Shown here piece after piece: positions 36,112-44,911 of a stretch of 64,000 bases of DNA. The notes below the pieces were generated by a model. It saw nothing but the letters and a program-made list of their open reading frames with translations, was not told the DNA's origin and ran no database searches. The position numbers and the translations under genes are program-made. The first letter of the stretch is position 1, and each line of letters opens with the position of its first letter. This DNA is from Streptomyces sp. f51 (lineage in GTDB: Bacteria; Actinomycetota; Actinomycetes; Streptomycetales; Streptomycetaceae), in contig NZ_CP149798.1 in the NCBI RefSeq assembly GCF_037940415.1, forward strand, positions 1,732,501 through 1,796,500, given 5' to 3'.

Positions 36112-37329
36112 TCACTCCGCGACGGGCGCGTGTTCCGTCGCGGTGCGTACGTCGATCTCGCGCCAGAAGCCGGCCCGGATCGCGTAGCGGTCGTGCTCGT
36201 CGATCTGGTCGTCCTTGTGCGCGAGCAGCCCGAAGCGGGCCGCGTAGCGCAGCAGTTCGCCGTCCACCCGGTGGGGGACCCGCGGATACATCGCGGACAG
36301 TTTCTGGAGGTGACCCGGATCGGTCAGGCGCCCCATCCAGCGGCGCGCGAAGACCTGCCCGACCTCGTACGGGTCGCCGCCGACCGTGGTGATGTCCTCC
36401 TCGCGGTCCGCCCACCGCTGCTCGGCGGAGGTGAGCTGGGCGAGCGTGGGCAGCGCGGCGGCCTCCGGGGACTCCGCGGTGCCGCCGGGCCGGTCGACCC
36501 AGCCCTTGTCCGAGGACCAGCGCAGGGTCGCGTTCGTGGGGTGCTGGGCGGGCTGGGTGCCCGGTCCGCGGAGCGCGGCCAGGTCCTTCGGTGTGGGGAC
36601 ACCCTTGGGGGCGGCGGCCCGCTCCTGGGTGCCGTTCTGCGCATCGGCCGCCTGGTGGTGCTCGGCCTCCTGGGCGGAGCGCTCGGCCGCGGCGGCGAGC
36701 GCCGACTCGGGCAGCGGCGCGGAGAGGATGGCGGCGATCTCGGGGCGGGGCACGGGCGGCGGGGCGCAGATCCCGCCGGTCTCCTTGGCGCGGACCGCCT
36801 TGGTGATCCAGGCGCGGTCGAGCACCCGCCGCTCGTCGGCCTCGGCCACCAGGTCCTCGGACTGGTTGTAGTCGCCGTCCGCGGCCTGCACGGCCCACAG
36901 GTGGACGGCCACGCCGTGTTCCTTGGCGGCCATCATGCCCGGCAGCAGATCTCCGTCGCCGGTCACGAGGACCACGTCGGAGCAGGCGCGGTTGCGCGCG
37001 AGCTCGGTCAGCTCGGCGTGCATGGCGGCGTCCACGCCCTTCTGCGCCCAGCGCCCGTCGCTGCGGGTCAGCGCGCCCAGGCGCACCGTGACCCGGGGCA
37101 TCACCCGGAGCCTGCGGTGCTCGGGCTGCGGTACGCGGTCGGGGGCGCCGTCGAACCAGTAGATGCGCAGCAGGGGCCGCTCGGTGTCCGACTCGGCGCG
37201 CTCGCGCAGGCCCTGGATGAGGGCGGCGTGGTCGACGGTGATCCGGGATCGCGACGGCTCCCCGGCGAGGAGACTGGCAGCGGCCCCGAGCAGATACCCG
37301 GCGTCCACCAGGACGATGCAGCGGTCCAC
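36112..37329 (-). CDS. NYN (PIN-like) domain protein
   Basis: About 405 aa. The N-terminal 180 residues form a PIN/NYN nuclease-like domain: CIVLVDAGYLLG (first Asp), GVDAAMHAEL (second) and VLVTGDGDLLPGM (third and fourth acids), which together bind Mg2+ in such RNases. The middle is a Gln/Ala/Pro-rich linker, and the C-terminus (YEVGQVFARRWMG...LLRYAARFGLL) is a conserved helical domain. A nucleic-acid-processing role is inferred. GTG at 37329 is preferred over 37338 because AGAGG lies 9 bp before it and directly abuts the other. Confidence 0.82.
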   Translation of the reverse strand: MDRCIVLVDAGYLLGAAASLLAGEPSRSRITVDHAALIQGLRERAESDTERPLLRIYWFDGAPDRVPQPEHRRLRVMPRVTVRLGALTRSDGRWAQKGVDAAMHAELTELARNRACSDVVLVTGDGDLLPGMMAAKEHGVAVHLWAVQAADGDYNQSEDLVAEADERRVLDRAWITKAVRAKETGGICAPPPVPRPEIAAILSAPLPESALAAAAERSAQEAEHHQAADAQNGTQERAAAPKGVPTPKDLAALRGPGTQPAQHPTNATLRWSSDKGWVDRPGGTAESPEAAALPTLAQLTSAEQRWADREEDITTVGGDPYEVGQVFARRWMGRLTDPGHLQKLSAMYPRVPHRVDGELLRYAARFGLLAHKDDQIDEHDRYAIRAGFWREIDVRTATEHAPVAE

Positions 37330-37553
37330 GCGATCCACCCTCTTTCCGGGAGGTTTGCTTCGGGCTTCCTTGGAGTCTGCCCGACCGTGCGGAGGTTAAC
37401 GGCCGGAACTCGATCTTCGGCGTGGCGGATCGGACGAACACCTGCCGACAGGTCTTATTACGCACGGTAATTCTACGAAATGCGCTGCTTGTCAGCCTAT
37501 GTGAATCTGGTCGCGGCCCTGGCCCCTAGATCCCACCCAGGAGGCAGATCACC

Positions 37554-37733
37554 ATGGCCAAGAACAAGAATCGCAAGCAGGGCGGCCAGCAGGACCGCTC
37601 CTCGCAGGCCGAGCGTGCGCAGGAGCAGGCACAGCGGTCGTCGGCGCAGGCACAGCAGTCGCCGATGTCGCAGGCCCAGGGCAGCCCCGCTGATGTTGCC
37701 CGTAAGCATCAGAGGCGTTTCGGCCACAACTGA
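37554..37733 (+). CDS. Small Gln/Ser/Arg-rich hydrophilic protein
   Basis: A 59-aa protein starting MAKNKNRKQGGQQD, rich in Gln, Ser, Ala and Lys/Arg and ending VARKHQRRFGHN. Such small disordered proteins are common in Streptomyces; function unknown. The ATG has GGAGG 9 bp upstream. The 220 bp shared with the divergent NYN gene is AT-richer, includes ATTAC-N5-GTAAT at 37457-37471 and probably holds both promoters. A very strong terminator follows. Confidence 0.8.
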   Translation: MAKNKNRKQGGQQDRSSQAERAQEQAQRSSAQAQQSPMSQAQGSPADVARKHQRRFGHN

Positions 37734-37763
37734 GGCCGCGGCGCGGGTCGTTGAGACCCAGGT

Positions 37764-37809
37764 ACGCAGCGAGGGGCGCATCCCGTGCGGGATGCGCCCC
37801 TCGCTGCGT
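37764..37809. terminator. Very strong bidirectional terminator
   Basis: Two 22-nt arms (37764-37785 and 37788-37809) are perfectly complementary around TG. The hairpin separates the small basic protein gene from the converging dnaE gene. Confidence 0.9.
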
Positions 37810-37844
37810 CGGTGTCCGCGCAGGCTGCGTCGGTGTCCGCGCAG
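37803..37844. repeat. Perfect 21-bp tandem duplication next to dnaE
   Basis: The 21-bp unit beginning GCTGCGTCGGTGTCCGCG is repeated exactly at 37803 and 37824. The first copy overlaps the end of the terminator stem, 14 bp before the dnaE stop. Confidence 0.85.
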
Positions 37845-37857
37845 GGCCCGACGGCCG

Positions 37858-40800
37858 TCAGCCGGCCAGGCAGGACGGGCCGAGCAGCACCTTCAGGTCG
37901 CCGAAGAGCGCCGGGTCCGGCTTCACCCGGTGCCGGTCGAGCCGCAGCACGGTGGTCTTGCTCGGGCCCTGGAGCCGGATGCGGACCTCGCTCTCGCCCT
38001 TGTGGTGGCTGAGGATCTCGCCGAGCCGGCTGACCATCGGCGGGGTCACCTTCAGGGCCGGGATGGTGAGGATCACGGGGGCGTTGGTGCCCGCGTTCGA
38101 CAGGTCCGGGACCTGGAGTTCCATCGCGACCAGCCGCGGCACGTCCTCGCGCTTGTCCAGGCGCCCCTTGACGAAGACGACCGCGTCCTCGACCAGCTGG
38201 GTCGACACCAGCTGGTAGGTCGCGGGGAAGAACATGCACTCCATGGAGCCCGCGAGGTCCTCGACGGTGGCGATCGCCCAGGCGTTGCCCTGCTTGGTCA
38301 TCTTGCGCTGGAGGCCCGAGATGATGCCGCCGATCGTGACGACCGCGCCGTCCGCGTGCTCGCCGCCGGTCAGCTGGGAGATGCCCGCGTCGGCCTTGTC
38401 GGACAGGACGTGCTCCAGTCCGAAGAGCGGGTGGTCGGAGACGTACAGGCCGAGCATCTCCCGCTCCTGGGCGAGGAGATAGGCCTTGTCCCACTCGTCG
38501 GTGGTGAACTCCACGTCGAGCCCGAAGCCGGGCTCGCTGGTGTCCTCGTCGCCCATGCCGCCGAAGAGGTCGAACTGGCCCTCGGCCTCCTTGCGCTTGA
38601 CCGCCACCACGTTGTCGATCATCGGCTCGAACTGCGCGGTGAGGCCCTTGCGGGTGTGCCCCATCGTGTCGAACGCGCCCGCCTTGATCAGTGATTCCGT
38701 GGTGCGCTTGTTGCAGGCGACGGCCTCGACCTTGTCGAGGTAGTCCGGGAAGGAGGCGTACTTCCCCTTGGCCTTGCGGCTGCGGATGATCGACTCGACC
38801 ACGTTCGTGCCGACGTTGCGGACGGCGGAGAGGCCGAAGAGGATCACGTCGTCGCCCTGGGCGGCGAAGTTCTGCTCGGACTCGTTCACGTTCGGCGGCA
38901 GCACCTTGATGCCCATGCGGCGGCACTCGTTGAGGTAGACGGCCGACTTGTCCTTGTCGTCCTTGACCGAGGTGAGCAGCGCGGCCATGTACTCGGCCGG
39001 GTAGTTCGCCTTCAGGTACCCGGTCCAGTACGAGACGAGTCCGTACGCGGCGGAGTGCGCCTTGTTGAAGGCGTAGCCGGCGAAGGGGACCAGCACGTCC
39101 CACAGGCCCTGGATCGCCTCGTCGCTGTAGTTGTTCTTGCGGGCGCCCTCCTGGAAGAGGACGAAGTTCTTCGCCAGCTCGTCGGGCTTCTTCTTGCCCA
39201 TCACGCGGCGCAGGATGTCGGCCTCGCCGAGCGAGTACCCGGCGATGATCTGGGCGGCCTTCTGGACCTGCTCCTGGTAGACGATCAGGCCGTAGGTGAC
39301 GGCCAGCACCTCTTCGAGCGGCTTCTCCAGCTCGGGGTGGATCGGTGTGATCTCCTGGCGGCCGTTCTTGCGCTCCGCGTAGTTGATGTGCGAGTTCATG
39401 CCCATCGGGCCCGGCCGGTACAGGGCCGAGACGGCGGAGATGTCCTCGAAGTTGTCGGGCTGCATCTGGCGGAGCAGCGAGCGCATGGGGCCGCCGTCGA
39501 ACTGGAAGACGCCGAGGGTGTCACCCCGGCAGAGCAGTTCGAAGGTCTTGGGGTCGTCCAGCGGGAGGGCGAGCATCTCCAGGTCGACGCCCTTGTTGGC
39601 CTTCACCATCTTGATGGCGTCGTCCATGATCGTGAGGTTGCGCAGGCCCAGGAAGTCCATCTTGAGCAGGCCGAGCGACTCGCACTGGGGGTAGTCCCAC
39701 TGGGTGATGGTCACACCGTCGGTGTGCCGCACCCAGATCGGCGCGTGGTCGACGATCGGCTCGCTGGACATGATCACGCCGGCGGCGTGCACGCCCATCT
39801 GCCGGACCAGGCCCTCGACGCCCTTGGCGGTGTCGATGACCTTCTTCACGTCCGGTTCGTTCTCGTACATCCCGCGGATCTCGCCGGCCTCGCCGTACCG
39901 GGGGTGCGAGGGGTCGGTGATGCCGTTCAGGTCGATGCCCTTGCCGAGGACGTCGGCGGGCATGGCCTTGGTGAGCCGGTCGCCCATCGCGTACGGGTAG
40001 CCCAGCACGCGCGCGGAGTCCTTGATGGCGTTCTTCGCCTTGATCTTGCCGTACGTGCCGATCATGGCCACCTTGTCGGCGCCGTACTTCTCGGTCACGT
40101 ACCTGATCACCTCGACGCGCCTGCGCTCGTCGAAGTCGATGTCGACGTCGGGCATGGAGACGCGCTCGGGGTTGAGGAACCGCTCGAAGATCAGACCGTG
40201 CGGGATCGGGTCGAGGTCGGTGATGCCCATGGCGTACGCGACGATCGAGCCGGCCGCGGACCCTCGGCCGGGGCCGACCGCGATGCCCTGCTTCTTGGCC
40301 CACATGATGAAGTCGGCGACGACGAGGAAGTACCCCGGGAACCCCATCTGGATGATGACGTCCATCTCGTACTCGGCCTGCTTCTGGCGGTCGTCGGGGA
40401 CGCCGCCGGGGAAGCGGCGCTCCATGCCGCGGCGCACCTCCTCCTGGAACCAGGTGATCTCGGTGAAGCCGTCCGGGATGTCGAACTTCGGCATGAGGTT
40501 CTTGGCCTCGAACATGCCGGTGGTGTCGATCTGCTCGGCCACCAGGAGGGTGTTGGCGCAGCCCTGCTGCCAGGCATCCGAGGAGTCGACGGCGTACATC
40601 TCGTCCGTGGACTTCAGGTAGTAGCCGGTGCCGTCGAAGCGGAAGCGGTCCGGGTCGGAGAGGTTCTTGCCGGTCTGGATGCACAGCAGGGCGTCGTGGG
40701 CGGTCGCCTCGTGCGCGTACGTGTAGTGCGAGTCGTTCGTCACCAGGGGCGGGATGCCGAGCTTCTTGCCGATCTCCAGGAGCCCGTCGCGGACCCGGCG

Positions 40801-41397
40801 CTCGATCTCGATGCCGTGGTCCATCAGCTCCAGGAAGTAGCGGTCCTTGCCGAAGATGTCCTGGTACTCGGCGGCCGCCTTCAGCGCCTCGTCGAACTGG
40901 CCGAGGCGCAGCCTGGTCTGGAGCTCGCCGGAGGGGCAGCCGGTGGAGGCGATGAGCCCCTCCGACCACTGGGAGATCGTCTCCTTGTCCATCCGGGGCC
41001 ACTTCTGGAGCCAGCCCTCGGCGTACGCGTCCGAGGAGAGCTTGAAGAGGTTGTGCAGGCCCGTCCGGTTCGCCGCCCAGATCGTCTTGTGCGTGTAACC
41101 GCCCGAACCGGACACGTCGTCGCGCTTCTGGTGCGGCTGGCCCCACTGGATCTTGCGCTTGTTGCGCCGGGACTCGGGGGCGACGTACGCCTCGATGCCG
41201 ATGATTGGGGTGACGCCCGCCTTCTTCGCGGTGTGGAAGAAGTCATAGGCCCCGTGGAGGTTGCCGTGGTCGCTCATCGCGATGTGGGTCATGCCCATGT
41301 CGTTGCACGCGTCGAACATGTCCTTGAGCCGCGCGGCACCGTCCAGCAGCGAGTACTGGGTGTGGACGTGCAGGTGCGTGAACGGCGGCTTCGACAC
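37858..41397 (-). CDS. dnaE: DNA polymerase III alpha subunit
   Basis: The 1179-aa replicative polymerase, DnaE1 type. The N-terminal PHP domain is complete in its metal ligands (HLHVHTQYSLLDG, SDHGN, IEAYVAP, YTHKTIW, STGCPSGE, TNDSHYT). In actinobacteria this domain is known to proofread. The polymerase aspartates are in PDVDIDFDERRR, with GPGRGSAAGSIVAY before them. The C-terminal region includes an OB fold and a tau/beta-binding tail. GTG at 41397 is preceded by GGAGG with 9-bp spacing. A minus-strand TAGACT at 41467-41462 could be a -10 box. Confidence 0.97.
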   Translation of the reverse strand: MSKPPFTHLHVHTQYSLLDGAARLKDMFDACNDMGMTHIAMSDHGNLHGAYDFFHTAKKAGVTPIIGIEAYVAPESRRNKRKIQWGQPHQKRDDVSGSGGYTHKTIWAANRTGLHNLFKLSSDAYAEGWLQKWPRMDKETISQWSEGLIASTGCPSGELQTRLRLGQFDEALKAAAEYQDIFGKDRYFLELMDHGIEIERRVRDGLLEIGKKLGIPPLVTNDSHYTYAHEATAHDALLCIQTGKNLSDPDRFRFDGTGYYLKSTDEMYAVDSSDAWQQGCANTLLVAEQIDTTGMFEAKNLMPKFDIPDGFTEITWFQEEVRRGMERRFPGGVPDDRQKQAEYEMDVIIQMGFPGYFLVVADFIMWAKKQGIAVGPGRGSAAGSIVAYAMGITDLDPIPHGLIFERFLNPERVSMPDVDIDFDERRRVEVIRYVTEKYGADKVAMIGTYGKIKAKNAIKDSARVLGYPYAMGDRLTKAMPADVLGKGIDLNGITDPSHPRYGEAGEIRGMYENEPDVKKVIDTAKGVEGLVRQMGVHAAGVIMSSEPIVDHAPIWVRHTDGVTITQWDYPQCESLGLLKMDFLGLRNLTIMDDAIKMVKANKGVDLEMLALPLDDPKTFELLCRGDTLGVFQFDGGPMRSLLRQMQPDNFEDISAVSALYRPGPMGMNSHINYAERKNGRQEITPIHPELEKPLEEVLAVTYGLIVYQEQVQKAAQIIAGYSLGEADILRRVMGKKKPDELAKNFVLFQEGARKNNYSDEAIQGLWDVLVPFAGYAFNKAHSAAYGLVSYWTGYLKANYPAEYMAALLTSVKDDKDKSAVYLNECRRMGIKVLPPNVNESEQNFAAQGDDVILFGLSAVRNVGTNVVESIIRSRKAKGKYASFPDYLDKVEAVACNKRTTESLIKAGAFDTMGHTRKGLTAQFEPMIDNVVAVKRKEAEGQFDLFGGMGDEDTSEPGFGLDVEFTTDEWDKAYLLAQEREMLGLYVSDHPLFGLEHVLSDKADAGISQLTGGEHADGAVVTIGGIISGLQRKMTKQGNAWAIATVEDLAGSMECMFFPATYQLVSTQLVEDAVVFVKGRLDKREDVPRLVAMELQVPDLSNAGTNAPVILTIPALKVTPPMVSRLGEILSHHKGESEVRIRLQGPSKTTVLRLDRHRVKPDPALFGDLKVLLGPSCLAG

Positions 41398-41661
41398 GGT
41401 TTCGGCCTCCAGGAAGAACCATCGGTGACAGGCTGCGGACAGTCTGGGGGGTCAGCGACGAAGTCTATGCCGCTGCACTGACACTCGGCGGAGGATCATC
41501 CGTACCGTCGTACGGGCGTCGGACCGGAGGCGTGCGTTCGGCGCCGGAACCCGGGCACTCCCGCGTATGTTCGTCCGTTGGAAGTGGACGGACCCCTTGT
41601 CCCGGGGCGGCGCGCCCGCCCCGTCATGTCCCGCAGCACCTGCACCAGGAGGCACCCAGCG

Positions 41662-42990
41662 ATGTCGGTCCCGCAGCTCAGCGCCGAGCAACGCGGCGAG
41701 CAGATCCTCGCCGTATTCGACACCGCCTTCGGCGAGCTCCTGGCCGCCGACCCGGCCGCGTTCCGTGTGAAGTTCCGCAAGATGGCGGCCTCCGCCTTCG
41801 CGTTCTACCGCGGCACGGCGGCGCTCTTCTACCACGACCTGGACGAGGACCGGCGGGGCGGCCCGTACCTGGACGAGCGCACCTCGCGCGTGTGGATCCA
41901 CGGCGATCTGCACGCCGAGAACTTCGGCACGTACATGGACGCCCAGGGCCGTCTGATCTTCAACGTGAACGACTTCGACGAGGCCTATGTTGGCCCCTTC
42001 ACCTGGGACCTCAAGCGCTTCGCCGCCTCCGTGGCGCTCATCGGCTACGCGAAGGCGCTCAGCGACGAGCAGATCACCGAACTGGTACGGGTGTACGCGG
42101 CCGCGTACCGCGAGCGCATCCACGACCTGTCCACCGGCGCCAAGAGCGACGAGGTGCCGCCCTTTACGCTGGACACCGCCGAGGGCCCCCTCCTGGACGC
42201 GCTGCGCGACGCCCGGTCGCTGACCCGCTTCGGGCTCCTGGACTCGACGACCGAGATCCGCGACTTCGAGCGCCGCTTCGCTCCGGGCGGCGGCTCCATC
42301 GAGCTGGACGCCGCCACCCGGTACAAGGTCCTCGCGGCCTTCGACGGCTATCTGGAGACGCTCCCGGAGTCCTCGCTGACCCGCCCGGACTCGTACAGGG
42401 TGAAGGACGTCGTGGGCCGCCGCGGCATCGGCATCGGCTCGGCGGGCCTGCCGTCGTACAACATCCTTCTGGAGGGCAACAGCGACGCCCTGGAGAACGA
42501 TGTGGTGATCTACATCAAGCAGGCCCAGACCCCGGCCGTCTCGCGGCACATCACGGACTCCGCGATCCGCGGCTACTTCCGGCACGAGGGCCACCGCACG
42601 GTCATCTCGCAGCGCGCCCTCCAGGCGCACGCCGACCCGTGGCTGGGCTGGACCGAGCTGGACGGCGCGGGCCAGCTGGTCGCCGAGGTCTCGCCGTACG
42701 CGGTGGACCTGGACTGGGGCGACATCGACGACCCCGAGGAGATCGCCTCGGTGGTCGCGGACCTCGGCCGCGCCACCGCCACGATGCACGCGGCCGCCGA
42801 CGACGAGAGCGGCCACTCGGAGCTGGTGCCCTTCTCCACGGAACGCGCCATCGACGCGGCCATCGCGGCCGACGAGGACGGCTTCGCCGACCTCCTGGTG
42901 GACTTCGCGCACAGTTACGGCTCCCGGGCGCGCGGTGACCACCAGATCTTCGTGGACCTGTTCCGCAACGGGCGGATCCCGGGACTCTAG
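41662..42990 (+). CDS. DUF2252 family protein (kinase-like fold)
   Basis: A 442-aa DUF2252 protein. The central WIHGDLHAENFGTYMDAQGR and later FNVNDFDEAYVGPFTWDLKR correspond to the HGD...N catalytic loop and DFD metal motif of aminoglycoside-phosphotransferase/kinase-like folds. Substrate and activity are unknown. The ATG at 41662 is chosen for AGGAGG 9 bp upstream; longer frames lack support. It is divergent from dnaE with 264 bp between them and ends at a strong hairpin. Confidence 0.87.
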   Translation: MSVPQLSAEQRGEQILAVFDTAFGELLAADPAAFRVKFRKMAASAFAFYRGTAALFYHDLDEDRRGGPYLDERTSRVWIHGDLHAENFGTYMDAQGRLIFNVNDFDEAYVGPFTWDLKRFAASVALIGYAKALSDEQITELVRVYAAAYRERIHDLSTGAKSDEVPPFTLDTAEGPLLDALRDARSLTRFGLLDSTTEIRDFERRFAPGGGSIELDAATRYKVLAAFDGYLETLPESSLTRPDSYRVKDVVGRRGIGIGSAGLPSYNILLEGNSDALENDVVIYIKQAQTPAVSRHITDSAIRGYFRHEGHRTVISQRALQAHADPWLGWTELDGAGQLVAEVSPYAVDLDWGDIDDPEEIASVVADLGRATATMHAAADDESGHSELVPFSTERAIDAAIAADEDGFADLLVDFAHSYGSRARGDHQIFVDLFRNGRIPGL

Positions 42991-43000
42991 GGCGCGCGGC

Positions 43001-43028
43001 CGGTCGCGGGGCGCGGGCCCCGCGACCG
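43001..43028 (+). terminator. Terminator of the DUF2252 gene
   Basis: A 12-bp GC stem (43001-43012 with 43017-43028) and GCGG loop, 10 bp after the stop codon. Confidence 0.75.
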
Positions 43029-43109
43029 ATCCGCCCCGCTACGCTCCCATGACGCACAGGAACCCTTTAGGGGACGCTTACGGGAGCGCGTGGGAGACTC
43101 ACCTCCGCT

Positions 43110-43796
43110 ATGGACATATCCGGGATCCAGCTCAGAGCCGCACGCGCGGCGGTGTTCACGGCTGTCGTCGTGACGCTGTCCGCCGCGTCGCACGTGCTGC
43201 TGTCCCGGGTGCCGCTGCCGCTCACCACCGTGGCCGCGATCAGCGCCGCCGTCTTCGCCCTCGCCTTCGCGCTCGCGGGCCGGCAGCGGGGCTTCGGCGG
43301 CATCGCCGCCCTGCTGGTCCCGCTGGAACTGGCCGCCGACACGGTGTTCACGACCGGTCAGCACGTCTGTTACGGCAGAGCGGGCGGCCCGGTCGCGGGC
43401 CCGCTGCGCTCGGTCGGCTTCGACGTGCTGTGCGGCGGCGGCAGCGTGGGAACCCCGCTGTCCGGGGTGACCGGCGAGGGCCCCGGCCGCGCCGCCGCCC
43501 TGCTCGCGCACGCCGATCCTGCCGCCGCCTGGCTGCTGCTCGGCGCGCACGTCACCGTCGGCCTGCTCGCGGCCGCCTGGCTGCGCCGGGGTGAGCGCGC
43601 CCTGGACCAGCTGCTGCGCGCCGTGGCCGCCTCGGCGTTCCGGCCGCTGCTGCTCGCGGTCGCCGCGGTGTGCGCGCCGCCCGCCCCGGCCCGTCCGCTG
43701 CCGCGCACCGCGCCCCGGCGGTCCGCGGCCCGCACTCTCCTTCTGGCGCACTCCCTGGGACGCCGCGGACCGCCCCGCCCGGCCGTCTTCGCCTGA
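43110..43796 (+). CDS. Uncharacterised polytopic membrane protein
   Basis: A 228-aa protein with about four to five hydrophobic segments (near 12-32, 38-56, 60-80, 138-160, 178-190) and a basic, Arg/Pro-rich C-terminus. Two cysteines (GQHVCYG and DVLCGGG) face one loop. No family is recognised. The upstream sequence ACCCTTTAGGGGACGC carries a short inverted repeat CCCT-TT-AGGG. The DsbA-like gene follows 130 bp later, so the pair may function together at the membrane; this is only inferred from position. Confidence 0.65.
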   Translation: MDISGIQLRAARAAVFTAVVVTLSAASHVLLSRVPLPLTTVAAISAAVFALAFALAGRQRGFGGIAALLVPLELAADTVFTTGQHVCYGRAGGPVAGPLRSVGFDVLCGGGSVGTPLSGVTGEGPGRAAALLAHADPAAAWLLLGAHVTVGLLAAAWLRRGERALDQLLRAVAASAFRPLLLAVAAVCAPPAPARPLPRTAPRRSAARTLLLAHSLGRRGPPRPAVFA

Positions 43797-43926
43797 GCCC
43801 GCCCGCCTTCGGGCCGCCGTGCGCGACCGGACGGACGAACGTTCCCCCGGCTCGCGCTGAGCACCAGCAGTCCCCCTTACGTATTCCGCGTACCACGTGT
43901 GCGCGTCCCCGATGGAGAACACCACT

Positions 43927-44748
43927 ATGAGCAAGCGGAACAGCCAGGCGTCGAAGACGGCCGCGCGCGAGAAGCTGCGCCTGGAGCGCGAGCGCCAGGC
44001 CAGGCGCGACAAGATCAAGCGCCAGGGAATCGTGGCCGGCTCCCTGGTCGCGGTCCTCGCGATAGCGGGCGGCATCGGCTACGCGGTCGTGCAGAACAAC
44101 AAGCCCAGCCACTGGGACGGACTGAAGGACGCCAAGAACGTCGTGGCGCCCGCCAACACCACGGGCACCAAGGGCACCACGGTCGTCATCGGCAAGGACA
44201 CCGCCAAGAAGACCCTCAAGGTCTACGAGGACCCGCGCTGCCCCGTCTGCGCCCAGTTCGAGCAGACCGTCGGCACGACCGTCAAGAAGGACCTGGACGA
44301 CGGCAAGTTCAAGATCCAGTACATCGGCGCCACCTTCATCGACGGCAAGGACAACGGCCAGGGCTCCAAGAACGCCCTGAGCGCTCTGGGCGCGGCGCTG
44401 AACGTCAGCCCGGAGGCGTTCCTCGAGTACAAGACGGCGCTGTACTCGGCGAAGTGGCACCCCGACGAGCAGACGGACAAGTTCAAGGACGACTCGTACC
44501 TGATCAAGGTCGCGGACACCGTCCCGGCGCTGAAGGCCAACAGCAAGTTCCAGGACGACGTCAAGAAGGGCACCTATGACGCCTGGGCCGTGGCCATGTC
44601 CAAGACCTTCGACGACAACAAGGACGGCGTGACCGGCACGCCGGGCTTCGTCATGAACGGCAAGCAGCTCACCGCGGACAGCCAGGGCACCCCGCTCCTG
44701 ACGGTGGAGGCCTTCAACAAGGCGGTGGGCGAGGCCCTCAAGGCCTGA
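43927..44748 (+). CDS. Membrane-anchored DsbA-like thioredoxin-fold protein
   Basis: A 273-aa protein: a basic N-terminal tail (about 1-33), one membrane helix (34-55) and an extracytoplasmic thioredoxin fold of DsbA type with CPVC at residues 105-108. The cis-Pro loop is [12 protein letters not shown]. It shares architecture with the CPAC protein at 7.1-7.9 kb but has a different central dipeptide, so redox potential and partners may differ. The ATG follows a GGAG about 11 bp upstream. A perfect hairpin terminator follows. Confidence 0.88.
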   Translation: MSKRNSQASKTAAREKLRLERERQARRDKIKRQGIVAGSLVAVLAIAGGIGYAVVQNNKPSHWDGLKDAKNVVAPANTTGTKGTTVVIGKDTAKKTLKVYEDPRCPVCAQFEQTVGTTVKKDLDDGKFKIQYIGATFIDGKDNGQGSKNALSALGAALNVSPEAFLEYKTALYSAKWHPDEQTDKFKDDSYLIKVADTVPALKANSKFQDDVKKGTYDAWAVAMSKTFDDNKDGVTGTPGFVMNGKQLTADSQGTPLLTVEAFNKAVGEALKA

Positions 44749-44845
44749 CCGGTCACCACCCGGCCACCCCCGGACCGTCCGGCGCGGCAGGCGGGGTGAC
44801 GTGGGCGGCGCGTGTGATCTGTGTGGCCTGAGCGGCGAAAAGCGA

Positions 44846-44881
44846 AAGAGCGGGCGAACTTTTTCCAGTTCGCCCGCTCTT
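44846..44881. terminator. Strong hairpin between the DsbA-like and phoD genes
   Basis: Arms 44846-44860 and 44867-44881 form a perfect 15-bp stem with a T-rich 6-nt loop. It ends 30 bp before the phoD start, so it also occupies the phoD promoter region. Confidence 0.8.
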
Positions 44882-44911
44882 GGCTTGTACTGCTCGGTAA
44901 CCTCATCGCCC

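Noticed and set aside
39055..41481. 808-codon plus-strand open frame over dnaE
   Set aside because: Its translation is low-complexity Val/Gly/Asp/Arg sequence with no family features, while dnaE on the other strand is complete.
44749..44911. PHO box upstream of phoD
   Set aside because: Only one GTTCGCCC-like half lies in the hairpin arm; no second repeat at 11-bp spacing is visible.
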